From Hyphomicrobiales bacterium (lineage in GTDB: Bacteria > Pseudomonadota > Alphaproteobacteria > Rhizobiales > Rhizobiaceae), in contig UCMT01000067.1 of the NCBI GenBank assembly GCA_900473795.1, forward strand, positions 1-64,000: 64,000 bases of DNA, given 5' to 3'. The notes under the pieces are model-generated. The model saw only the letters and a program-made list of their open reading frames with translations. It made no database searches and was not told the origin of the DNA. Of this stretch, positions 18,490-27,545 are shown in pieces (the first letter of the stretch is position 1; each line of letters begins with the position of its first letter). The position numbers and the translations under genes were made by a program.

Positions 18490-18919
18490 CGGTTCTCGAG
18501 GAAATAATATCCCAGACGAACCTCATATCATAACAACATCAGACTCAGTGAGGGCAGAGGCGCCTCCATCTGGGCGCCATCAATTTTGGTCCCAAGCCAT
18601 TAACGGCGCGACCCGGAGCGCTCGCCATCGCGCGATGGAGCGGCGGCTGGGTTGACTGCCACCAGTCGCCCGTATTGTCGCAGTATCTCTTTCTCCTGAT
18701 TGATGTTGCGCTCGGAATCTTCGACAGCGTCGTTTTAGGCGCGCGACAGAACGACTCTTCGTTACATCGGAATCCTTGCCTTTGAATGCGCACCCTGCGG
18801 ACCGGCAACTGTACGTGAAATGCGATGTAGCATCACAATTGCACTCAATTGCCAGTTAAACTCGTTTGCGTAATATAATGAACTGCACCAAACTGCGATT
18901 TAAGAAAAGGAGCCGTCAC
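18490..18919. other. Intergenic stretch, no gene seen
   Basis: About 430 bp between the AraC gene and the next small gene. A frame reading leftwards from 18808 is open for 87 codons but shows no start signal or known motif. Confidence 0.45.
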
Positions 18920-19345
18920 ATGCCTCATCTTAAACGCGGCACCGGAGGTCACGCGGCTGCACCCGCGCATCATTACTCAGGAGTAGTCCATTTCATCAAC
19001 GAAATAGCCAAAGATGAGCCTAACAAGACATCGACCTCGGTCGACATCTTCACGAATGATGATAACGAGTGGTACTGTCAGGTTCGCCGTGGCAAACAGA
19101 AGACTTTGCCGATGGGACCTTACACCAAACTGCAGGCGGAGCGGATTCAGGATCTTCGCCGGAGGATCATCGAAAAAAAGGGGACGGCCCGGCTCACATT
19201 CGAGCCAGACCGGCGATGGCAGGCGATGACGCCAAGAGATGAAAGTCAAAACATGGCGTGCAAAAAGAGAACCCCTTTCAGCCGAGCGCTTGCCGCAATT
19301 GGAACTTTTGTCATGCCTCTGCTGCCACCGCGGCTAAAGGAATGA
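18920..19345 (+). CDS. Hypothetical basic protein (141 aa)
   Basis: A 141-residue, strongly basic soluble protein. It starts at the ATG at 18920, six bases after AAAGGAG; an upstream extension lacks such a site. The N-terminal part is glycine/histidine-rich, and the centre (VDIFTNDDNEWYCQVRRGKQ, then QAERIQDLRRRIIEKKGTAR) looks like a small beta-sheet followed by a basic helix. The end, TFVMPLLPPRLKE, is mildly hydrophobic. I do not recognise a family. It stands alone and has non-repetitive composition and a convincing start. Confidence 0.6.
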   Translation: MPHLKRGTGGHAAAPAHHYSGVVHFINEIAKDEPNKTSTSVDIFTNDDNEWYCQVRRGKQKTLPMGPYTKLQAERIQDLRRRIIEKKGTARLTFEPDRRWQAMTPRDESQNMACKKRTPFSRALAAIGTFVMPLLPPRLKE

Positions 19346-19495
19346 AGTAGCCAAAACCCTATGGACTCGTCGACGTTTCCGCACGCGCGGTGGCTTTGTC
19401 GAGGAGGAGGGACTACGGAGGCCTAACTGCGCCGTGGATCTCGTCGACGTGGTCGTGCGAGCGGTAGATCGACGGACCGAGCTTATGCTACTTCG

Positions 19496-21034
19496 TCAGC
19501 AGGCTGCCATTTCATGCTCCATCGCCACCTCGATCATCAGATTTTCGATATCACGCGCGATCGAAGCGGCAGCCAACACACGTCCGTCGGACTTGAAGCG
19601 CAACAGACAGTCCCTGGCGGCGATGTCACCTTCGACGACGATCTCGTCCCATCGGTCGGCATGACCGACATAATTGATCCTGACGTCGTAGTGCTGGCTC
19701 CAGAAGAATGGCACTGCTGCGAACTTTTCGCTCCGGCCGATCATATTGAGTGCCGCGGTTTGCCCTTGCCTTTCGGCGACCACCCAATGTTCGACGCGAA
19801 TGTTCTCTCCGCCATAGGGATCAGGCCACCGCGCAATGTCACCGGCGGCGAAGATCCCAGGCCCGCTGGTCTCCAAAAAGCTATTCACGACGACGCCGCG
19901 GTCGATCGTCAGCCCCGCCGTTTCTGCGAGTGTGGTCCGCGGCCGTACGCCGATGCCGGCGACAACGAAATCTGCGGCGAGCGTACCACCGCTGCGAAGA
20001 TTCACGTCGCTGCCACTAATGCTGCTCGCGATCTCCTCCAGGTGAAAAACCACTCCCTTCTTCTCGTGAAGGCTCCGGATGAAGTCGCCCATCTGCGGCC
20101 CCAGAATCCGCCCCAGTGGTTGCTTGTCGGGCGCAACAACGTGGACTTCGATTCCGCGATATCGCAGGGCTGCGGCGACTTCGAGGCCGATAAAGCTGGC
20201 TCCAAGCACGACGACCCGGCGGGCAGTCGTGGCTCGCTCAATGATGGCCCTGCAGTCGGCAAGCGAGCGTAGCGTATGAACATTGGACTGGTCGGCACCT
20301 GGAATGGTCAGGCGAACCGGTTCGGCGCCCGTTGCCAGCAGCAACCTGTCATAGGGGATCGAGCCTCCGTCAGCGAGGACGATCTCTCGGGTGCGCGGAT
20401 CGATGCGAACCGCTTGCGTACCAAGACGCAGGTCAATCTGGTTCTTTGAATAGTAGCTCTCCCTCCGCAGCGGGAGCCAGTCCTCCGGCGCCTTGCCGGA
20501 AAGGAAGTCCTTTGAAAGGTTGGGCCGGTCGACAGGCGGTGCTTCATCGTCGCTAAGCATGACAATACTACCCGGATATTGTTCTCGTCGCAGTCTCTCC
20601 GCCGCGGCAAAACCGGCCGCACCGCCACCGACGATGACGATCTTCTCGGGCATAGCTTCGACCAAATCCTTCCTTGATGAAAGTTCTGCACGCTTACGCT
20701 TTCCGACCACGAAGATCTCGCCGTCGCGCTGCTCGACCGACCAGCATGCCAGTGGCTTAAATGCGGGCGCGCGCAGAGCGTCACCTGTCCTCAAGTCGAA
20801 ACATGCGTGATGCCACGGACAGCGGACAGTGTCGCCGGTTACCAGACCGTCGACGAGCGGCCCATTGTAGTGCGTGCAGTGTGCGTCAACGGCGAATATC
20901 TCCACGCCGCGGCGCACAAGCAGCACCTGCGCATCGCCGCAATGGCCGACCAACTTGTTGCCGTCGGGAAGATCGGCGATTCCGATACCTCGCGTTAGAT
21001 CCGGCCCAATTGTGTCTGTGTGTTCAGGAGCCAT
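19496..21034 (-). CDS. Rieske-domain FAD-dependent pyridine nucleotide-disulphide oxidoreductase (AIFL-like)
   Basis: A 512-residue two-domain protein. Residues 10-112 are a Rieske [2Fe-2S] domain with ligands C53 and H55 (CTH) and C72 and H75 (CPWH). Residues about 128-400 form two Rossmann folds for FAD and NAD(P)H (KIVIVGGGAAGFAAAERL and RRVVVLGASFIGLEVAAAL), ending with the FAD-binding GIFAAGDIARW and a reductase C-terminal domain. This is the layout of AIFL-type or ferredoxin-reductase-like enzymes. An upstream extension is open, but AGGAGAAG precedes the ATG at 21034. It probably moves electrons from NAD(P)H to an unknown partner. It lies before the transaldolase gene on the same strand, with no strong evidence of an operon. 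Confidence 0.92.
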   Translation of the reverse strand: MAPEHTDTIGPDLTRGIGIADLPDGNKLVGHCGDAQVLLVRRGVEIFAVDAHCTHYNGPLVDGLVTGDTVRCPWHHACFDLRTGDALRAPAFKPLACWSVEQRDGEIFVVGKRKRAELSSRKDLVEAMPEKIVIVGGGAAGFAAAERLRREQYPGSIVMLSDDEAPPVDRPNLSKDFLSGKAPEDWLPLRRESYYSKNQIDLRLGTQAVRIDPRTREIVLADGGSIPYDRLLLATGAEPVRLTIPGADQSNVHTLRSLADCRAIIERATTARRVVVLGASFIGLEVAAALRYRGIEVHVVAPDKQPLGRILGPQMGDFIRSLHEKKGVVFHLEEIASSISGSDVNLRSGGTLAADFVVAGIGVRPRTTLAETAGLTIDRGVVVNSFLETSGPGIFAAGDIARWPDPYGGENIRVEHWVVAERQGQTAALNMIGRSEKFAAVPFFWSQHYDVRINYVGHADRWDEIVVEGDIAARDCLLRFKSDGRVLAAASIARDIENLMIEVAMEHEMAAC

Positions 21035-21218
21035 TTTCTTCTCCTTGGCTATCGAGACGGCATCCGCCTCTGCGGCGATACGGCGAACCCTTTTGGGTCG
21101 CCGCGCCTTTGATATCACCCGGCAGTTTGTTGCCGTTGCGAATGACAAGCAAACGAATTTAAACGCTTGTCCTGTGCAGTTTTGCTGCTGCATTGCTGAT
21201 CAAGAGCTATCAGCAGGT

Positions 21219-21875
21219 CTAGAGAATCGTTTGCCCCGTCCTACCCCAGTCGGCAAGGAAAGACGCCAACCCCTTCTCGGTGAGCGGGTGTTTGGCAAGA
21301 TTCCTGAGCACTCCCGGTGGTACGGTCGCAATATCGGCCCCTGCCAACGCGGCCTGCTTGACATGCAGAGGCGTGCGAATTGAGGACGCGAGGATTTCCG
21401 TGTTGAAGGATGTATCGTTGTTGTAGATCGTTCGGATTTCTCGGACGACTTCCATGCCGTCCAAGCCGATATCATCCAGCCTGCCGACGAACGGCGAGAT
21501 GTAGGCCGCACCGGCCTTGGCCGCGAGCAGTGCCTGGTTGGCTGAAAAGCAGAGGGTGACATTGACCTTCAGTCCGCGCTCGCTGAGTGCCCGGCAAGCC
21601 CGGAAGCCATCCCAGGTGGATGGCACCTTGACGGCCACGTTAACAGCAATGCTGGCAAGCCGCTCCCCCTCGGCGATCATTCCGTCGAACTCACTCGCGG
21701 TGACCTCTGCTGAAACGGGACCCTCGATCGCCTCGCAAATCTCCTTGATCACCTCGCGGATCGGCCGACCGGTCTTTGCGATCAACGACGGGTTGGTGGT
21801 CACTCCGTCGAGAACGCCTGCGGCGGCAAGCTCGCGGATTTCGGCAATATCGGCTGTATCCACAAAGAACTTCAT
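21219..21875 (-). CDS. tal: Small transaldolase (TalC/FSA type)
   Basis: A 218-residue transaldolase of the short MipB/TalC group, which transfers dihydroxyacetone units between sugar phosphates in the pentose phosphate pathway. The start [13 protein letters not shown], the [12 protein letters not shown] loop and the Schiff-base lysine K83 in [12 protein letters not shown] are conserved, as is [17 protein letters not shown]. Length fits the family. Transaldolase and fructose-6-phosphate aldolase cannot be told apart with certainty by eye. It lies about 185 bp before the Rieske-FAD gene on the same strand. A chromosomal transaldolase is usual, so this may be a second copy. Confidence 0.93.
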   Translation of the reverse strand: MKFFVDTADIAEIRELAAAGVLDGVTTNPSLIAKTGRPIREVIKEICEAIEGPVSAEVTASEFDGMIAEGERLASIAVNVAVKVPSTWDGFRACRALSERGLKVNVTLCFSANQALLAAKAGAAYISPFVGRLDDIGLDGMEVVREIRTIYNNDTSFNTEILASSIRTPLHVKQAALAGADIATVPPGVLRNLAKHPLTEKGLASFLADWGRTGQTIL

Positions 21876-21942
21876 CGTCTTTCTCCCAGGATGTGAGCAT
21901 GCGCCCTATGTCTTTGAAATAGGCAGCAGAGGAGCGACGTCG

Positions 21943-22314
21943 ATGAGCGACAAAATCTCCGAGGACAACGTGAGACTGAAGCGCGCATATGAAAGCCCTA
22001 CGGCTGACGACGGCAAACGGGTGTTGGTTGATCGACTGTGGCCGCGCGGTGTCAAGAAGGCCGACGCGGCAATTGACTATTGGGCGAAGGACCTGGCACC
22101 AAGCACTGAGTTGCGGAAATGGTTTGGGCACGACCCAGACCGTTGGGCGGAATTTCGGCGGCGATATTCCGCGGAGATAAAGGAGCGCAGCGAAGAATTT
22201 AATCGATTGCGCGACCTGGCCCTCAAAGGGCCGGTGACACTTGTTTACGCGGCTCACGACGAGACGCACAACGATGCGATTGTTCTCAGGGAGATCTTGC
22301 TGTCGCATCGATAA
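21943..22314 (+). CDS. DUF488 family protein
   Basis: A 123-residue cytosolic protein of the DUF488 (YeaO-like) family. The hallmark VLVDRLWPRGVKKADA is at residues about 27-42, followed by the WAKDLAPSTELRKWFGHDP segment and a C-terminal GPVTLVYAAHDETHNDA. AGAGGAGCG precedes the ATG at 21943; the much longer open frame upstream is antisense to the transaldolase gene and is not used. It is divergent from tal. The function of the family is unknown. Confidence 0.92.
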   Translation: MSDKISEDNVRLKRAYESPTADDGKRVLVDRLWPRGVKKADAAIDYWAKDLAPSTELRKWFGHDPDRWAEFRRRYSAEIKERSEEFNRLRDLALKGPVTLVYAAHDETHNDAIVLREILLSHR

Positions 22315-22620
22315 AACCTCCCGCAGAGACCGTACTCGCGACCCCGACTCTGACAGTTGCGATCATGTGTGAAATCAGCAGCGCCCCCGACTTTTTCAGG
22401 CTCTTGATCACATCCGCGGCTCAGTAGGCCGGTGCACCCACCGGTTCTGCCAGGTTGTGTAACAATGCGATGCGCGCTTGAGACGATCTTCTCATTGATG
22501 CGATTGGCGGTACGCCACAAGCAGCGCCTCTTGGCGGAACTGACTAAATCTTACCGCGTGACGAGTATTCATCAAGCGAATTTGATTGACATTTAAGAGC
22601 AACTTTTATGCTATACTTCG
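22315..22620. other. Intergenic stretch upstream of a LysR gene
   Basis: No gene is recognisable. The end is AT-rich and carries TTGACA (22586-22591) and TATACT (22612-22617), the latter only three bases before the LysR start codon. Confidence 0.5.
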
Positions 22621-23472
22621 ATGGACATTGAGCTCGCCAGAACGTTCTTGGAAATAGTTTCAACGGGAAGTTTTATTCGCGCCGCCGAACGCTTAAACGT
22701 TGCTCAGACGACCGTCAGCGCGCGGATTCGCAACCTCGAACAACTGCTTGGCCGGCCGCTGTTCATTCGGAACAAAGGCGGAGCGGCGCTGACCCCGGCC
22801 GGTGAGCAGTTCCTGCGCCACGCGCCGACGTTCGTCCAGTTGTGGCAGCGCACTCGCCAACAGGTCGCGGTGCCCCCGGGTCGTCGCGCCGTGCTGACGG
22901 TCGGCAGCGAAGTCACGCTGGCGCAACCCCTTCTCCTGCATTGGGTCAGATGGATTCGCCGCTTCCTTCCCGATATCGCGCTTCGTGTGCATGTCGATGT
23001 GCCCCAGGACCTGATTAATCAGGTCGCCTCCGGAATGGTTGATGTAGCGATCATGTATGCGCCCCAGCATCGACCCGGTCTGAAAATAGACCTGCTGATG
23101 GAAGAAAAGCTCGTGCTTGTGACAACCAATCCTGAAGCGGAGCGCCTCGAAGAGACCAACTACGTTTATATGGATTGGGGACCGGACTTTGTCCTGCATC
23201 ACGACATGAATTTCCCGGATATTACACCGGACCTCTCGTTCGATCTCGGTCCCCTGGCGCTCAGCTATGTTCTTGCGAGTGGAGGTTCCGGCTATTTCAG
23301 GATGAGCGCGGTCGAGCCGCACATTGCCGCGGGGCAGCTCCACCTCGTAACCGACATGCCGCAATACTCGTATCCGGTTTACGCGGTGAGGTCTGCAAAT
23401 GGCGACGAGAGCGTCGTGGGCCCTGCCCTGGCGGGGTTACGCGCCATATCCGATGGCAGTATCGAGGTCTAG
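22621..23472 (+). CDS. LysR-family transcriptional regulator
   Basis: A 283-residue LysR regulator. The winged helix-turn-helix at residues 1-60 is clear (LARTFLEIVSTGSFIRAAER, then TTVSARIRNLEQLLGRPLF). The rest is the periplasmic-binding-protein-like effector domain, which looks complete. No Shine-Dalgarno sequence precedes the ATG at 22621, and a TATACT box lies three bases upstream, so the mRNA may be leaderless. The target genes are not obvious: the next gene downstream is convergent and broken. Confidence 0.9.
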   Translation: MDIELARTFLEIVSTGSFIRAAERLNVAQTTVSARIRNLEQLLGRPLFIRNKGGAALTPAGEQFLRHAPTFVQLWQRTRQQVAVPPGRRAVLTVGSEVTLAQPLLLHWVRWIRRFLPDIALRVHVDVPQDLINQVASGMVDVAIMYAPQHRPGLKIDLLMEEKLVLVTTNPEAERLEETNYVYMDWGPDFVLHHDMNFPDITPDLSFDLGPLALSYVLASGGSGYFRMSAVEPHIAAGQLHLVTDMPQYSYPVYAVRSANGDESVVGPALAGLRAISDGSIEV

Positions 23473-24364
23473 GCGACGGCTTCGGTCGATGGAAACAGAA
23501 GATCGACGGTTGTTCCGGTTTCTCGCTCACTGGCAATGCGCAGATGGCCCCCAACCATCTGCATAAACGCGTGCACCTGCGCCAATCCCATCCCAGTTCC
23601 GTTTTCACCCTTAGTCGTGAAGAACGGGTCCAGCACCTTTCGCAAAATTTCCGGCGTCATGCCGCAGCCATGGTCCTTGACTCGAAGGCGCGCATAGGTT
23701 TCCGGCGCCGGCTGATCGAGCGTAGCATCCGTCTCGTCAAGCCGCTCCGTTGCGATCCAAATCTCTCCACCGCTTGGCATGGCATCCCGGGCGTAAAGAC
23801 AAGATTAAGAACGGCGGCGTCGAACAAGGATGGATCGATTTGACATCTCGGAACGTCGGAACCAAGCGCGAGCCTGACACGGATGTTAGGTCCCGCACCA
23901 TATCTGAGGAACGGCTCGGAAGATTTGACGAGCTCATTCAAGTCGTGTGGCTGGATGACGAGTTCCTTACAATTTGCAAAGTCGAGCAACTGGGATGCCA
24001 GTTCGACGCCCCGATCGACACCTTCCCGCGCCGCCGAGAGATAGGTGCGCACGCTCTCCGGCTGGTCAGCTTTTCGTTCGGCCAGCCTCAGGCCGGATTC
24101 GATGACGGCCAGAAGGTTTCTGAAATCATGGGCAATACCGCCGGTCATCTCGCCCAAGGACGCAAGCCGATGCATTGCGCGTTCACGCTTTTGGCCTGCC
24201 TGTGGGCAACCGCTGGGCTCCGCCTGCGATCGCAGCAAAATCTCTTCCGGAAACGCCAAGTCTGCCATGGTAGCCACCTCTATCGTCCATTGACGGCCGT
24301 CAGGATCGTCCGTTACCGTCCGCATCGCCTTCACTATTCGCCTCATCGGCTCGACACCGACCAA
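23469..24364 (-). pseudogene. Sensor histidine kinase, single-base frameshift
   Basis: Two frames together encode a histidine kinase core. The first (24364 to about 23790) has the phosphoacceptor helix LGEMTGGIAHDFRNLLAVI. The second (to 23469) has the ATPase part: NARDAM-like N-box remnant (ARDAMPSGGEIW), VKDHGCGM, DPFFTTK and GTGMGLAQVHAF. At about 23795 one base is missing: the sequence reads LNLVF then TPGMP where the alternative frame gives YARDAMPSGG. Restoring one base gives a continuous kinase of about 300 residues without a membrane or PAS region. Either a real inactivation or a sequence error. Confidence 0.8.
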
Positions 24365-24381
24365 TTTGTCGGCGCAGTTCT

Positions 24382-24909
24382 CTAAACGCGACGGACTATC
24401 CGCTTCGCCATGATCTCCTCGACCATTGGGAACGCCCTGAGGGCTTCATCTGGCACTCCACGAGTTGCGGCCAGCAGTTCCATCCAGCCGCCGTGTGCTT
24501 CTGGTTCGCCGACGATGATGCGGCCAACCATTCCGGCGTGCTCATGGGGAACGCAAAAATAGTCATAAACCCCCTGCTCGGTGAAGGTATTCGAAAAGCT
24601 CTCTTCGGGCAGGAGATAGTCTGAATCCCAGGATTTTGCCGCTTCGGGAATTCGGAGCGGCTTTCCGAAGTTTGCTGGATGATAGGCCGTCGTCGTATGC
24701 GAATTGCTTGGGTTACAGTTGATCCAGCGGACCATCTGACCCGGCTCGATTAGAACACCGATCGGATCGAACCAGACTTGCGAGCCATCGGCGCGCCCCT
24801 TCATCCTAATTTCCACCACCTCTTCCGCCCGCACATCTCGTCGCGACAGGGAAACGGCGGCGACCAGGCCACCGCCCAAGCCCAGCACGTCACGCCGCGC
24901 GACCGTCAT
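24382..24909 (-). CDS. Tat-exported cupredoxin-domain protein
   Basis: A 175-residue exported copper-type electron-transfer protein. The start MTVARRDVLGLGGGLVAAV is a twin-arginine signal. The mature part is a plastocyanin-like fold with candidate type-1 copper ligands H71 (NSHTTTAYH), C119, H122 and M127 (FCVPHEHAGM), spaced as in blue copper proteins. A C-terminal extension of about 40 residues (after EAHGGWMELL) is unusual for a simple cupredoxin. The ATG overlaps the stop of the preceding DUF5602 gene (ATGA), so the two are translationally coupled. The partner redox enzyme is not encoded nearby. Confidence 0.88.
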   Translation of the reverse strand: MTVARRDVLGLGGGLVAAVSLSRRDVRAEEVVEIRMKGRADGSQVWFDPIGVLIEPGQMVRWINCNPSNSHTTTAYHPANFGKPLRIPEAAKSWDSDYLLPEESFSNTFTEQGVYDYFCVPHEHAGMVGRIIVGEPEAHGGWMELLAATRGVPDEALRAFPMVEEIMAKRIVRRV

Positions 24910-25319
24910 TTGGCGACGCTCGCTTCGCCGGCCGATACGACATGCCACAGCACCACGTGGACATGCGGCTCTTCCACGCCGGGATGGCCGGCATTGTAGT
25001 AGACGTCGACATGGTCGACGTTCCCGCCCGGCGCTGCAAGGTTATCGAATGACTTGTCGGGGTTGAGATCCTTGGTCGGCAGCATATAGATCGTGCTGAC
25101 AAGCTTTCCGTCGCGATCATATGCGAGAAATGGACCCGCCGGCAGCGTCGCCGGATCGACGAAGAGTTGGCCCATGCCTGGCAGGAAGTCGGGCAACTTC
25201 ACCAGCTTGCTAACCTGCTGAAAGGGGGCGGCCGGCGGAGCTTTTGCGACTTCATCCGCCGCGAAAGCACAAAACGAGCTGGCCAGTGCCAAGACAGATG
25301 CGAGGACAAACGTTTTCAT
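24906..25319 (-). CDS. Exported DUF5602 (TTHB210-like) protein
   Basis: A 137-residue secreted protein. Residues 1-20 are a Sec signal peptide (MKTFVLASVLALASSFCAFA). The mature part matches the DUF5602 type: PDFLPGMGQLFVDPATLPAG, then PFLAYDRDGKLVSTIYMLP and a conserved histidine-rich end HVDVYYNAGHPGVEEPHVHV. The four histidines near the C-terminus could hold a metal. It is the first gene of a two-gene coupled unit with the cupredoxin, which suggests a shared periplasmic redox or metal role. Role otherwise unknown. Confidence 0.85.
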   Translation of the reverse strand: MKTFVLASVLALASSFCAFAADEVAKAPPAAPFQQVSKLVKLPDFLPGMGQLFVDPATLPAGPFLAYDRDGKLVSTIYMLPTKDLNPDKSFDNLAAPGGNVDHVDVYYNAGHPGVEEPHVHVVLWHVVSAGEASVAK

Positions 25320-25786
25320 CGGGGGACCTTTTTTGGTTCAAACGATCGCCGCAATACCGGCAGCCAATTTGCTGCTCGCACGACCTATCGCGTACAGCCA
25401 TTCAAGAACGAGGCGATAATATTAGTCCAACGAAATAAACTGGAATTTCAGTGCAGTTTTTCTGCATTTTCCCAAGGTTTAGGTTTCACCGCCTCTGGTT
25501 GTCCGTACGATGTGCAACGCCGGATATTGGGAATTCGAGCGCGATCCCCGTTTAGCGACTGCAAGCTTGATTTCAAAAATTCTCTCCCCATGTTTCAGCT
25601 ACCATGATTATTTTCGTTCACCCACGAGAACCACGACGCCTCAAAGCAGGCCTCTAGCCCGGACGCGAACTCTACTGGCATCGCGTCCGGGTCCGCCAGC
25701 ATCACAATTCAATGCGTACCGCTGCAGATAGAGTGCCAAACGCACTTTGTTCGCAGTCGTGCGCGCTCGGCTTAGAGGCGACCACG
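25320..25786. other. Intergenic stretch, promoters for divergent units
   Basis: The stretch separates the leftward DUF5602-cupredoxin unit from the rightward PTS IIA-rnk unit. It is relatively AT-rich at 25390-25480 and probably contains both promoters. No gene or clear repeat was recognised. Confidence 0.5.
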
Positions 25787-26290
25787 ATGATTTTCAGGAA
25801 CCTATCAGAAGAAGATATTACACTTGACCTTGCGACAAAGGGAAAGCACTCGGCACTGTCCAAGATCGCTACCAAAATTGCGCGGAGAACCTCGCTTGAT
25901 GATCAGCGGGTTCTTCGGGGCCTCTGGAAGCGTGAGAGTCTCGGCTCGACGGGCATTGGCCGTGGCATCGCCGTCCCGCATGCGGCGCTCCACTCCATAT
26001 CCAGTCCTGTTGGGTCGTTCACGCAATTGGCCCCTCCGATAGATTTCAACAGCCCTGATGGCGATCCCGTCGACCTCGTTTTCACCCTGCTGTGGCCCCG
26101 CTCGGGCGCTGCCTCCTTCCTGCCCGGGCTCGCCCAACTGTGCCGGCTGGTTGCGACACCTCGGATTCGGGAGGGACTTCGACAAGCACGGTCCGCTGAC
26201 GAGGTGATGGCAATTCTCGACAGTGATCCGCGAGCTATAAATCACGTCCCATTTCGGACCATGCCGCAAACTGGAGTGACGCTAAGATGA
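25787..26290 (+). CDS. PTS EIIA-type (PtsN/fructose class) protein
   Basis: A 167-residue cytosolic protein of the mannitol/fructose EIIA (PtsN-like) domain. The phosphorylatable histidine is H65 in GIAVPHAAL, and the region ESLGSTGIGRG before it is standard. Compared with housekeeping PtsN the C-terminus (INHVPFRTMPQTG) is extended and divergent. It overlaps the rnk start by four bases (ATGA). No EIIB/EIIC is present, so a regulatory role in a nitrogen-PTS-like relay is more likely than sugar transport. Confidence 0.88.
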   Translation: MIFRNLSEEDITLDLATKGKHSALSKIATKIARRTSLDDQRVLRGLWKRESLGSTGIGRGIAVPHAALHSISSPVGSFTQLAPPIDFNSPDGDPVDLVFTLLWPRSGAASFLPGLAQLCRLVATPRIREGLRQARSADEVMAILDSDPRAINHVPFRTMPQTGVTLR

Positions 26291-26712
26291 AAAAGCACAT
26301 CAACCCGCGAAAACCGTCGATCACAATTGCCGAGACAGATCACGAGCGATTGAGCAACCTTGCGCTCGCCGCGGCTGCTCGGTTTCCCGAAATTTCCGAC
26401 GGTCTTTTGCTCGAGCTCGAACGCGCCCGCGTGGTAGCCGACGTCTCTGTGCCTGGAGACGTCGTGGGCATGGGATCGATGGTAGAGTATGAAACGGATA
26501 CCGGAGATGGGCGGAGAGTGACGCTTGTTTTCCCGATAGACGCCGATATTTCTAAGGGAAAGATATCGGTCCTCACCCCCATTGGAACTGCCCTTCTCGG
26601 CCTGACAGCCGGTCAGACGATGAACTGGACCGCGCGGGATGATAGGCAGCACACGCTGACGGTTTTAGCAGTTACCAGTGAATCATATCGCGATCTGGTG
26701 GATGGAGAATGA
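26287..26712 (+). CDS. rnk: Rnk-like nucleoside diphosphate kinase regulator (GreA/GreB C-terminal domain)
   Basis: A 141-residue protein with an N-terminal helical hairpin and a GreA/GreB-type C-terminal FKBP-like domain (VVGMGSMVEYETDTGDGRRV, then TPIGTALLGLTAGQTMNW). This is the Rnk layout: proteins that bind RNA polymerase near the secondary channel. Its ATG overlaps the stop of the PTS EIIA gene, so synthesis is coupled, which is an uncommon pairing. It is followed by a frameshifted small regulator. Confidence 0.9.
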   Translation: MKKHINPRKPSITIAETDHERLSNLALAAAARFPEISDGLLLELERARVVADVSVPGDVVGMGSMVEYETDTGDGRRVTLVFPIDADISKGKISVLTPIGTALLGLTAGQTMNWTARDDRQHTLTVLAVTSESYRDLVDGE

Positions 26713-26716
26713 ACTA

Positions 26717-26953
26717 TGATTACTGGCTCCCAATGTCGTGCGGCACGGGCTGAACTTATCCCGCGAGCGCCTCGCTATATCTGCCGATGTTATCGTCGAG
26801 ACCATCGTGCGTTTTGAGCGGAAGCTCGCCGAACCAACAGATGGTGAAGTGTTTGCCTTGCAATCAGCTTTGGAAAGTGCTGGCGGCTCATGGTGGCTAT
26901 GCCGTCAGCGGCACCATGCCCCGAGAGGATCGCTTGCGAAAAGTTCGGGTTGA
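26717..26953 (+). pseudogene. Small XRE-type helix-turn-helix regulator, frameshifted
   Basis: The ATG at 26717, seven bases after GGAGAATG-like sequence, opens MITGSQCRAARAE, the hallmark start of a common rhizobial small XRE regulator. The frame then ends early. A second frame from about 26750 carries on with LNLSRERLAISADVIVETIV and ALESAGG, the rest of the same family. A one-base shift near 26750 separates the two. It follows rnk by four bases. Confidence 0.65.
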
Positions 26954-27002
26954 CCGCTTTCGATGGCGAGGCGACACTCTGCTGCAGCAAAGCAGGAGAG
27001 AA

Positions 27003-27311
27003 ATGATGGACGAGCCAGAGAGGTGGCGCCACATGGCAAGCGCGCCGAAAGACGGCAGTCGGATCCTCGTCACGGTCCGCCCGTCTGAACAGGGGCCGGC
27101 GGAAGTTGACCTGGCCTACTGGTCGAAGGGCGATCAGTTCGGCGCAGAAGGCTGGCGCGCCTCTGATTCCTCACCCGGCTGCGTCATTGAATATGCCGAC
27201 CCTGAGCTGAAATGCTGGATGCCGATGCCATCGGCCAATCGCAGGCGTGCATCCATGCCCTCACCCTGGGAAGGCGACGACGCCGAGCAGTTCGGCGGGT
27301 TGGGAATCTAA
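27003..27311 (+). CDS. Small DUF551-like hypothetical protein
   Basis: A 102-residue soluble protein. The segment WRHMASAPKDGSRILVTVRP is the typical opening of DUF551-like and related small proteins (W..M..APKDG..IL), followed by AYWSKGDQFGAEGWRAS and CWMPMPS, another recurrent end motif. The ATG at 27003 has AGGAGAG directly upstream. The family has no known biochemical role; members are frequent in rhizobia and phages. It lies alone after the broken XRE gene. Confidence 0.65.
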   Translation: MMDEPERWRHMASAPKDGSRILVTVRPSEQGPAEVDLAYWSKGDQFGAEGWRASDSSPGCVIEYADPELKCWMPMPSANRRRASMPSPWEGDDAEQFGGLGI

Positions 27312-27545
27312 CGGACCGGTTCCAACGTGGTGCAAAGGCTCAACAATCCCTTGAGATTCTATTTGACGCCAGCAGCCCTGTTTAGGCCCCGGCGTCGTTT
27401 GATGATTCAACATACGACCCTCAGCCGATCGCGGCGCGCGCCTTCTCTGCAGAAAATGCAGCGGATCCAGCGCTGGCTATCGGTCAGAGATCAAAGCTGC
27501 CGTTCCTCCCACCCACACGAACAACGTTTATCGCGCGAAGACACT

